The notes beneath the pieces are model-generated. The model was not told the DNA's origin, did not search any database, and saw only the letters and a program-made list of their open reading frames with translations. From JAWLEP01 sp964553045 (GTDB lineage: Bacteria > Fermentibacterota > Fermentibacteria > Fermentibacterales > JCC-6), in contig CAZKJG010000005.1 of NCBI GenBank assembly GCA_964553045.1, positions 1 through 64,000 on the forward strand: DNA of 64,000 nucleotides, given 5' to 3'. Below, one piece after another: positions 1 through 6,582 of this stretch (positions are counted from its first letter, which is position 1; each line of letters opens with the position of its first letter). The translations under genes were made by a program, and so were the position numbers.

Positions 1-1
1 T

Positions 2-605
2 TGGGATTGGCATATGGGAGTCAGTGTACACATAAATTTATGCGGTTACGCTTACAGCGCCACCGTGGAGTATCCCCAGGTGGCCTACGAGGTTCCGGCC
101 ATCGGAGACACGCTGGTGGAGTTCGCACGGGGTTTCCTGGAGCCGTTCTTCGGGCGCCTCGGGGAGGTGGACGACAGCCCGGCGCCCTGGGAGATGGAGA
201 TCCGCTTCCGCCGCGAGCCCTCTCCAGACGGTTTGGTGTGCCTGATGGCCTACATCTACGCGTACGGGGGGGGGCGCCCACGGCATGAGTTGGAGCAGCT
301 CCTGGGTATACGACCGCGGGGAGGGCTTCATCGATCCGGTCTCCATGCTCGGCGACTCCGCGGACTTCGCGGCCTTCGCAGCCACCGTGCGGGACACACT
401 GCTGGCCAGGCTTGACTCCGACAGCAGCTGGATCGTGGAGGGCACCCTTCCCGCGCCCTCCAACTACACGGCCCTGCTCCCCCTGCCGGACTCGGGCGGA
501 GGGGTCGGCGGCTTCCGTGTGAACTTCTCCCCCTATCAGGTGGCGCCGTATGTTTTCGGCGCGCCGCAGGTGGTAGTGCGCGACTGGCGGGGGGCAGAAC
601 GCTGA
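2..605 (+). pseudogene. DUF3298/RsiV-like secreted protein, 5'-truncated and frameshifted
   Basis: The reading frame is already open at the window edge, so the N-terminus (and any signal peptide) is missing. The first frame reads through the start of a DUF3298-like domain and leaves it at a run of nine G at 266-274. Removing one G joins it to the frame that ends at 605 and restores a continuous domain with the family-typical GGGAHG turn followed by aromatic and serine residues, and a C-terminal part ending in FSPYQVAPYVFG. Such domains occur in periplasmic or anti-sigma-related proteins; the exact role is unknown. The break may be a sequencing or assembly error in the homopolymer, phase variation or a true pseudogene. 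It is convergent with the next gene, 19 bases away. Confidence 0.7.
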
Positions 606-624
606 CCGGACCGCAGCGGCCGGC

Positions 625-1047
625 TCAGTAGGTGACGGCGTCGGGCCCGCCGTCCCCGGCGCCGGGTTCCGGCAGCACCCTGGCCAGAACGCCGGAGGGC
701 ATGCAGACGGACATCTCCCCCGTGCTCTCCAGCCAGCCCGCCCGAACGCAGTCCTGACCGGGACAGGGCGATCGAGCGATCCTGGCCCTTCCCTGGTAGA
801 CCTCCACCCTGACCGGCCCCAGCTCGCCGGGAAGCGATACGACGGTGTCGCGGGAAAGGCTCAGCGTATCCGAGCCCGCCGGCCAGACCAGCTCCAGCCT
901 TGCCGCCGGCCCCTCACGGCCGCCGTTTAGGGCCAGCAGCAAAGGAAGGATGCCCGCCAGCAGCAGAAGGGGGTCCAGGGGCCGGATCCAGGGGTAGCGC
1001 CGTGCCCTGTCCGGCCGGGGGCTATCCCCTTTCGATCCGGTCGACAA
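625..1047 (-). CDS. NusG domain II-containing membrane-anchored protein
   Basis: This 140-residue protein has one hydrophobic segment at about residues 27-41 followed by a small beta-rich domain. That domain carries the NusG_II features (a DTVVSLPGELGPVRVEV-like strand pair, then a Cys-rich loop CPGQDC and a late Cys). The family is usually exported and often sits beside ApbE or Rnf genes; its function is not established. The TTG start is preceded by GGAGG at a spacing of 6 and overlaps the end of the radical SAM gene by 26 bases, which supports co-transcription with the ApbE gene two positions upstream. Confidence 0.7.
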   Translation of the reverse strand: MSTGSKGDSPRPDRARRYPWIRPLDPLLLLAGILPLLLALNGGREGPAARLELVWPAGSDTLSLSRDTVVSLPGELGPVRVEVYQGRARIARSPCPGQDCVRAGWLESTGEMSVCMPSGVLARVLPEPGAGDGGPDAVTY

Positions 1048-2029
1048 CCGAGACCTCCGCTCCGCAGGAGGAGCATCTGCCCTCCTCCACCCCCACGTTG
1101 CTCCCCTGGTACCCTCTTCTGCTTACGAGAACCCCGCCGCACTCCGGACAAACCGTGTCTCTCTCCCCACCGGCCACGTTGCCCAGGTAGACGTGATGCA
1201 TTCTGCGGGAGAAGACCTCCCTGGCTTCCGCCAGCATCTGCTTCGGGGTAACCTCTCCATCATGACGGTAGTGAGGGAAGTAGCGCGACAGGTGGACGGG
1301 CACCTCCGGCCCGGCGTTCTCCGCCAGCCAGGCGGCCATGCCCTCCCACTCCTCCGGGCCGTCGTTCTCCCCGGGGATTATCAGGAGTGTAACCTCGAGA
1401 TGCGCGGTACTCGCAGCTACGGTCCGAATGGTTCGCAGTACCGGTTGGAGGTGTCCCCCGCACAGCCTGCTGTAGAAACCGTCCGTCCAGGATTTCAGGT
1501 CCACGTTCCAGGCGTCGGTGAGCTTCAGGTACTGCTCGAGCGGCTCGGGGGAAACGTATCCGTTGGAGACCATCACGACCGCACCGCCCCCGTCGTGGAC
1601 CAGGGGAGCGGTGTCCTCGATGTACTCGTACCAGATCGTCGGCTCGGTGTAGGTAAACGCCACACCGCGACTTCCGCGGCTCAGCGCCATTTCCGCCAGC
1701 TCCTCCGGGGGGACGTACCTGGTCGGCGCCCCGTCGTTTTGGGATATGGTCCAGTTCTGGCAGAATTCGCAGCTGAGGTTGCAGCCGGCCGGGCCGGTGG
1801 AGAGGATTCGGCTGCCGGGCAGGAAATGGTAGAGGGGCTTCTTCTCTATCGGATCGATGGCCAGGGATACGCACTGCCCGTAGCCGGGAAGCGCGGGCTC
1901 CCCGTCAACCAGCCCTCGAATCCTGCAGGTGCCCAGGGGACTCCCGTCGTTCCAGAGGCAGGCCCGGGGGCACAGGAGGCACTGCCAGCCTCCATCTTCC
2001 TCTCTCACCCATTGGGGCTCTCTAGCCAT
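1022..2029 (-). CDS. amrS: AmmeMemoRadiSam-system radical SAM enzyme (AmrS/PflA-like)
   Basis: A 335-residue radical SAM protein. The [4Fe-4S] motif CxxxCxxC is at Cys83, Cys87 and Cys90. An N-terminal Cys cluster (17, 20, 24, 35) and a C-terminal zinc-ribbon-like pair (CPEC, CSSC) are both typical of the AmrS family rather than of pyruvate formate-lyase activase itself. Family members occur with MEMO1 and AMMECR1 proteins and their substrate is uncertain. Neither partner gene lies in this window. The ATG is chosen over a longer open frame because it has a good GGAG site and removes a long stretch that is only the shadow of the ApbE gene; the remaining overlap with ApbE is 25 bases. Confidence 0.88.
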   Translation of the reverse strand: MAREPQWVREEDGGWQCLLCPRACLWNDGSPLGTCRIRGLVDGEPALPGYGQCVSLAIDPIEKKPLYHFLPGSRILSTGPAGCNLSCEFCQNWTISQNDGAPTRYVPPEELAEMALSRGSRGVAFTYTEPTIWYEYIEDTAPLVHDGGGAVVMVSNGYVSPEPLEQYLKLTDAWNVDLKSWTDGFYSRLCGGHLQPVLRTIRTVAASTAHLEVTLLIIPGENDGPEEWEGMAAWLAENAGPEVPVHLSRYFPHYRHDGEVTPKQMLAEAREVFSRRMHHVYLGNVAGGERDTVCPECGGVLVSRRGYQGSNVGVEEGRCSSCGAEVSVVDRIERG

Positions 2030-3027
2030 TCTCCACTCCTCGTCAGATGCAGGCTGTCTCCATCGGTCTCCACTATCAGGATAGCCCGCACCACTCCTTC
2101 CGGCAAGGAACCGGCCAGGTCCCGGCCCCCTATGACCAGCGCCGTGGCTATGGCGTCCGCCGCAACGCAGCTCTCGGCCAGCACAGAGGCGGAGACGGCG
2201 GCCTTCGCCGGATATCCCGTTGCGGGGTCGATGATGTGGCATAGCCTGCCGCCGGATGAGTCGATGAAGAAGCACTCGTAGTCGCCGGAGGTAGCTATCG
2301 CACCCTCCTCCAGCCGGACCGTGTCCAGCAGGCCGCCGTTCCTCGGATTTCGAATGCCAACGGTCCAGACCTTCTGGAAATCGGGGCGGGAACCGCACCT
2401 GACCTCCCCCCCTATCTCCACAAGGGCGGCGGAGGCTCCCATGTCCATGAGGGTGCGGAAGGCCCGATCGGCCGCGTATCCCTTGGCGGCGGCCCCGAAA
2501 TCAACCCTTACGCCCGGGGACAGAAAGACGGTATCAGGCGTGGTCTCCACCTGCCTCTCCCACCCCGTGAGCTCCAGTACGGAATCTATGCGCGCATCAC
2601 CGGGCACTGCCGGGCTGGCCGGAAATCCCCACAGCCGCACCAGACCTCCGGCCGTGGGATCGAAGGCTCCTCCGGTGATGACATGAAGGGTCTCCGATGC
2701 GGCTACGAGGGCCCTCAGGTGGACGTCATCCAGGGGGGCCCGGCCGGCGGCGTTGAGGCGGCCGAGAAGGCCGTCGTCGTAGACGCTCAGCCTTCCGTCG
2801 AGGTCGTGCACCAGCCGCTGGGCCTCCCCGAGCAGGGCTTCGGAGGTGTCGGCGGGACAGTAGACCACAAGGCTGGCCATGGTGCCCATGGCGGGGAAGG
2901 TGCTGGCGTGCCTGACCGGCCGGGAAGGCCCTCCGCCGCCGCATAGCAGGCGAAGCGAGAGGGCAGCGAGGGCCGAGACGGCCAGGATGGCCGCCAGGCC
3001 GCCGCTGCCTAGCCGGGGACGGCTCAG
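2005..3027 (-). CDS. apbE: FAD:protein FMN transferase, ApbE family
   Basis: ApbE attaches FMN covalently to Thr/Ser of target proteins in or beyond the membrane, using FAD. The 340-residue product has a hydrophobic N-terminus (about residues 11-28) ending in Cys29. It then shows the family blocks: a MGTMASL start, FDPTAGGLVRLWGF, a DFGAAAKGYAADRA core, an IGGEVRC strand and HIIDPATGYPA. No ATG, GTG or TTG gives the signal segment without a large overlap. A CTG whose last two bases are part of the upstream TGA (CTGA, 3027-3024) gives a clean signal sequence, so CTG initiation by coupling is proposed. Cys29 could be a lipidation site, although the lipobox (LRLLC) is poor. Confidence 0.85.
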   Translation of the reverse strand: MSRPRLGSGGLAAILAVSALAALSLRLLCGGGGPSRPVRHASTFPAMGTMASLVVYCPADTSEALLGEAQRLVHDLDGRLSVYDDGLLGRLNAAGRAPLDDVHLRALVAASETLHVITGGAFDPTAGGLVRLWGFPASPAVPGDARIDSVLELTGWERQVETTPDTVFLSPGVRVDFGAAAKGYAADRAFRTLMDMGASAALVEIGGEVRCGSRPDFQKVWTVGIRNPRNGGLLDTVRLEEGAIATSGDYECFFIDSSGGRLCHIIDPATGYPAKAAVSASVLAESCVAADAIATALVIGGRDLAGSLPEGVVRAILIVETDGDSLHLTRSGEWLESPNG

Positions 3028-3329
3028 AAGTCGTCCCTGCTCACCAGGGTTCCCTGCTCCTCGGCGTGGTAGCGGCAGAGGTCGGAATCCGGCAGGGCCG
3101 GTCTGCCGCAGATCCTGCACTTGCGGGTAGGGCCGCGGTGCCTGGGCTTGGGCATGCTGGTGTCGGCTCCGGGAGTGATGAACAGCAGAAGGTAGAAGAG
3201 CACGCCTCCGGCCAGCGCTATGGCCCCGTAGAGACCGAAACGCCACATCTCGCTTTCGGGGCCGAAGTAGAACGCCGCGGTCCACATCAGAATGCCTGCC
3301 AGAAATAGTGTCAGGGATATGGTCTTCAT
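3024..3329 (-). CDS. Small two-TM protein with C-terminal zinc-ribbon-like tail
   Basis: A 101-residue protein with two hydrophobic helices (about residues 5-22 and 30-51) and a basic cytoplasmic tail. The tail carries CRICGRP followed by a C-x3-H pair (DLCRYH), the spacing of a small treble-clef or zinc-ribbon-like knuckle. I do not recognise a named family. Its TGA is shared with the proposed CTG start of apbE, so the two are probably translated together. It may be a membrane adaptor for the flavinylated system, but that is a guess from position only. Confidence 0.6.
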   Translation of the reverse strand: MKTISLTLFLAGILMWTAAFYFGPESEMWRFGLYGAIALAGGVLFYLLLFITPGADTSMPKPRHRGPTRKCRICGRPALPDSDLCRYHAEEQGTLVSRDDF

Positions 3330-3350
3330 GGGGGAGCTCCTTTCAATTCC

Positions 3351-4139
3351 CTAGAGGAGATCCATGACGCTTACAATATGGTTGGTGGCCAGAACCGCGG
3401 CACCGGCCTCCCGGTATTCCTCGGTTGCCAGCAGCGCAGCTCCGCCGGCCTCCACCGCCAGGTTGATCCAGCCGATTCCCCGGCCGGAGGCCAGCTGTCC
3501 CCAGCCGGGCAGCAGTGCCGATTTCCACGCGTGCCGGCTGGCGGCCGGGTACCTCAGAAGGGTGACGGTGTCCGCCTCGGAGACGACTCCGACTGTCGGC
3601 AACGGAGGCTCCACCTCCAACGGGAAGTTGGACGTCCCGACCTCCGCGCTCCATATCTCCGCCCGCTTCCAGAGCTCCAGCTCCGGAGTCTCGTCCCGGA
3701 TGTATGAGTCCACCAGGCTTATTGGCAGGCGGACACGTAGCCAGCTCATGTCGTCGCCGGACAGGAAGTCCAGCTCGAGGTGGTCGGCGCCGATTCCGGG
3801 ATAGCGCTGCAGGTTGCCCGAAACCACCCGGAGTATCCTGGCCAGCCTGTCCCTGGGAGCGGCGGCCGTGTAGCGCACCGCTCCGGAGAAAACAACGTCC
3901 CGGGCATTCTGGGAATCCGGGTAGATGCGGTTGTCTCGGCCGTAGACGTACAGGCCGGCCCGGGTGGTAAGGCTGAGGGTCGTCTCGCCATCCACCGGAG
4001 TGTCCGGCAGGATCTCTATGCGAAGAACGCTTACATGGGGGTCTCCCTCTATGAGCTGCCTCACCACGTCGAACTCGAACGGCGTCTGCGCACATACGGC
4101 GGCCGCTGCCGCTGCCAACAGTGCAAGAGCAGGCCTCAT
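3351..4139 (-). CDS. Secreted protein with C-terminal DUF5683-like membrane segment
   Basis: The 262-residue product starts with a clear signal peptide (about residues 1-17, ending AVCA). It has a beta-rich middle and ends with a motif SALLPGWGQLASGRGIGW followed by a hydrophobic helix. The PGWGQ segment is characteristic of DUF5683-like envelope proteins common in diderm FCB bacteria. Function is unknown. It overlaps the dipeptidase gene upstream by ATGA, so both are in one operon. Confidence 0.6.
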   Translation of the reverse strand: MRPALALLAAAAAAVCAQTPFEFDVVRQLIEGDPHVSVLRIEILPDTPVDGETTLSLTTRAGLYVYGRDNRIYPDSQNARDVVFSGAVRYTAAAPRDRLARILRVVSGNLQRYPGIGADHLELDFLSGDDMSWLRVRLPISLVDSYIRDETPELELWKRAEIWSAEVGTSNFPLEVEPPLPTVGVVSEADTVTLLRYPAASRHAWKSALLPGWGQLASGRGIGWINLAVEAGGAALLATEEYREAGAAVLATNHIVSVMDLL

Positions 4140-5014
4140 CGGCTACCGCCCCTTTCCGGGTCTTCCGGACCCAGAATGCGCCACCAGTTGCCGGCGGCGA
4201 TGGCCCGAATCTCCCTCTCGATGAATCCCCTGGCCCTCATTGCCTCGAGAACCGCCGGCCACGACTGGCATCCATCGATGCCCGCAGGCAGGCGGCCGAT
4301 ACCGTCGAAATCGCTTCCAAAGGCCACCGACTCCGCTCCCACCAGATCGGTCGAGTAGGCCACATGGTCGATGACCTTCTCCAGATCCGCGTCCTCCCCC
4401 AGAAACGAGGGAACGAACGTTATGCCCACCACGCCGCCGCGGCGGGCTATCTCACGCATGTCGTCGTCGGACAGGTTCCTGGGATGCTCGTGCAGTCCGG
4501 CGGCATTGCAGTGGGAAGCAACGACAACGCCATCGGACAGGGAGAGCAGCTCCCGCCGGGATCTGGCGCAGAGGTGCGAGACGTCCAGCACCACGCCCTG
4601 GGACTGCAGCCTGCCGGCCCATAGCCTGCCGGCATCGGTCAGTCCGGTGTCCGACTTCACTCCGCCTGCCAGGCTGTTGGCCGGATTCCATGTGAGCGTG
4701 GCCATCTCCAGGTCGGCCAGAAGCCGTTCGGGGTCATCCAGCCGGACCAGCGGCTCCGCGCCCTCCAGCATGAGGTGCAGGCGTGGAGAATCGCTGTCCC
4801 CGAGTTCCCGCCAGTTCCGCATGCCACGGTCCAGGGACCTTCTCCAGTCCCGCTCCCCTTCCGCGCAGATGGCCGCCACCATGTCCCGTACGCCGGAGCC
4901 ACGGCAGCGGGGCCCGTCTGCATGGGTGTCCGCTCCGGTCCGGAAGTCCCCGGGTGCGGGCAGTCGCAGCAGCGTATCCACGTGGCCGTCGAAGATCGCA
5001 GTCGCGCCGCTCAG
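4136..5014 (-). CDS. Membrane dipeptidase (peptidase family M19)
   Basis: M19 enzymes are binuclear zinc dipeptidases. The sequence contains the metal-binding DGHVD (His11, Asp13 with the start used here), the LEGAEPL block with its Glu, a SHCNA block with the His, and GSDFDGI near the end with the final Asp, followed by GNWWRIL. The first ATG/GTG/TTG start (GTG at 4981) would delete the first His ligand, so initiation must be upstream. The only candidate start before the in-frame stop is CTG at 5014-5012, which overlaps the TGA of the upstream gene as CTGA. At 292 residues it is slightly shorter than most family members; no signal peptide is visible, so it is probably cytoplasmic. Confidence 0.87.
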   Translation of the reverse strand: MSGATAIFDGHVDTLLRLPAPGDFRTGADTHADGPRCRGSGVRDMVAAICAEGERDWRRSLDRGMRNWRELGDSDSPRLHLMLEGAEPLVRLDDPERLLADLEMATLTWNPANSLAGGVKSDTGLTDAGRLWAGRLQSQGVVLDVSHLCARSRRELLSLSDGVVVASHCNAAGLHEHPRNLSDDDMREIARRGGVVGITFVPSFLGEDADLEKVIDHVAYSTDLVGAESVAFGSDFDGIGRLPAGIDGCQSWPAVLEAMRARGFIEREIRAIAAGNWWRILGPEDPERGGSR

Positions 5015-5199
5015 TTCCGGACCTCCCCGGTGTCCTGCCCATCCCCGGATTCCATGAAGATGCGGGCGAAGGCCTCTATGGCCGACTCCCCGCGGGTGAT
5101 GACCAGTATTACGGCCAGCAGCAGGATTATGTAGAGCAGGAGGCGGCCGGCCCCGCCCCGGCGCGGATGACGGTCCCGCCAGTGCTCGACGATGCTCAA
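5011..5199 (-). CDS. Small single-TM protein
   Basis: A 62-residue protein with a basic N-terminus, one hydrophobic helix at about residues 20-35 and an acidic C-terminal tail. The TTG start has a GAGGG site 5 bases upstream. No family is recognised. Its stop overlaps the CTG start proposed for the dipeptidase, which suggests it at least serves to bring ribosomes to that start. Confidence 0.5.
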   Translation of the reverse strand: MSIVEHWRDRHPRRGGAGRLLLYIILLLAVILVITRGESAIEAFARIFMESGDGQDTGEVRN

Positions 5200-5221
5200 G
5201 TCCGCCCTCTTTCCCGGGGTG

Positions 5222-5596
5222 TCACTGCCTTGTGAACAGCCTCTTCACGTGGAACTCCCTGTTCCAGGACCCCATCAGGGGAAAGCACAGCGAATCCATG
5301 TATGTGAAGTAGATGCTGTCCTGGTCCGATGTCACATGGATGTTGTGGGGATTGGCCCTGATTATGTCGTTGTCCGTCTCCCTGACCATCACCCTCCAGC
5401 CCTCCTTGAAGGTCTGCCAGCGGGTGGCCGGGTTGCCGATCAGCCGGACCTCGTCGTAGATGTCGTTGATCTCTCCCTTGACCGAGGCCGGGCTGAGGAT
5501 CAGGAAGTCCAGGAGCTTCCAGCCCAGCACCAGGACAAGAAGCACCAGGGCACCGGTGAAGAGGCATCCAAAGTCGATGGCTCCGATTCTCCTCAT
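5222..5596 (-). CDS. Single-TM hypothetical protein
   Basis: With the ATG at 5596 the product is 124 residues. It has a short charged N-terminus, one long hydrophobic helix (about residues 10-33) and a soluble part rich in Asp, Trp and aromatic residues (EVRLIGNPATRW, HVTSDQDSIYFTYMD). A longer frame upstream is excluded because it overlaps the shadow of the LptE-like gene and is not protein-like. No family recognised. It lies between the LptE-like lipoprotein and the dipeptidase group, so an envelope role is likely but unproven. Confidence 0.55.
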   Translation of the reverse strand: MRRIGAIDFGCLFTGALVLLVLVLGWKLLDFLILSPASVKGEINDIYDEVRLIGNPATRWQTFKEGWRVMVRETDNDIIRANPHNIHVTSDQDSIYFTYMDSLCFPLMGSWNREFHVKRLFTRQ

Positions 5597-5649
5597 CTGC
5601 AACCTTCCGGTGTTCTCAGGCGCCCCGGGGCACCTGGCCCCTCGAGCGC

Positions 5650-6123
5650 CTACCAGCCCGACAGCGCCGCTCGAACCACCTCGTGGGCGGCTATGTCCAG
5701 CAGCCGGGCCTTGGCGTCTGCGAAGCTCTCCTCCTCCGGGGAGTAAGTTATCCACTCCCGTATCTGCTCGTCCAGTATCTTCTTCTCGGTGGTCAGGTCA
5801 ACCAGCTCGGCGGATATGGATATGAGGAGCCGGTACTCCTCGACCGTCTCCGACGAGGTGTAGGAGTAGGCGGACCTGTCGAAGCTGGTTACGGTTCCGC
5901 TGAGCCTGGAATCGGGCGAGGAGGTAACGACCGCCAGCCTGCCGTCCTCGACCAGCCTCTCGGTGACGGTGGCGGTGAGCTCCTGGTCCAGACCGTACTC
6001 GGTGGCCATGCTGCGGAAGCGGTCCACCCGAACGGACTGGATGTGGGAGGGCAGGTTGCCCCGAACGCTGTAGGAACAGCCCAGCGCCAGCAGCGCCGCG
6101 GAAGCGAGAACCGCCGGCTTCAA
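5650..6123 (-). CDS. LptE-like lipoprotein (LPS assembly)
   Basis: LptE is the outer-membrane lipoprotein that plugs LptD during LPS insertion. Translation from TTG at 6123 gives a textbook lipoprotein signal (MKPAVLASAALLALGC, Cys16) followed by YSVRGNLPSHIQSVRV, a common opening of LptE-like proteins, and a mixed alpha/beta domain of the right size (157 residues in total). The TTG overlaps the TGA of dut as TTGA. No lptD is in the window. The assignment rests on signal, size and N-terminal pattern; a generic LptE-fold lipoprotein is the alternative. Confidence 0.72.
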   Translation of the reverse strand: MKPAVLASAALLALGCSYSVRGNLPSHIQSVRVDRFRSMATEYGLDQELTATVTERLVEDGRLAVVTSSPDSRLSGTVTSFDRSAYSYTSSETVEEYRLLISISAELVDLTTEKKILDEQIREWITYSPEEESFADAKARLLDIAAHEVVRAALSGW

Positions 6124-6578
6124 TGCCGTCCCGTATGGCCGAAGCCTCCGCTTCCGCGTCCGGACTCCGGAAGGCTCTCCGTCGTCTTCATTACCGCCCT
6201 CTCGACCCTGGCCAGAACCGCCTGCGCTATTCGCTCGCCGCGTACTATCTCCACGGGAGAGCACCCCAGGTTGACCAGTATCACCTTCACCTCGCCCCTG
6301 TAGTCCGCGTCGACCGTCCCGGGAGCGTTCAGAACGGTTACGCCCTCGCGGGCGGCCAGCCCGCTGCGGGGCCTCAGCTGCCATTCGTACCCCCGGGGAA
6401 CGACCACCCTTATGCCCGTGGGCACAACCCGTCTTTCGCCGGGCGCGATGGGCACCGGCTCCTCGACCGCGGCCCGCAGGTCCGCGCCGCTGGATTCGGA
6501 CGTGGCGTACGCCGGCAGATCGAGGCCCTTCCCGTGGGGAAGGACCTCGACCTCGATTCTGAGGGACCCGCTCCCCAT
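6120..6578 (-). CDS. dut: dUTP diphosphatase
   Basis: Trimeric all-beta dUTPase that hydrolyses dUTP to dUMP and pyrophosphate. All five motifs are visible: SSGADLRAA, the PRSGLAAREGV block, NAPGTVDADYRGE with the catalytic Asp, GERIAQAVL, and the Gly-rich C-terminal GRGSGGFGHTG that closes over the active site. Length (152) is normal. It follows pnp after 4 bases, a placement seen in several phyla at the end of this translation gene block. Confidence 0.96.
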   Translation of the reverse strand: MGSGSLRIEVEVLPHGKGLDLPAYATSESSGADLRAAVEEPVPIAPGERRVVPTGIRVVVPRGYEWQLRPRSGLAAREGVTVLNAPGTVDADYRGEVKVILVNLGCSPVEIVRGERIAQAVLARVERAVMKTTESLPESGRGSGGFGHTGRH

Positions 6579-6582
6579 GCCC

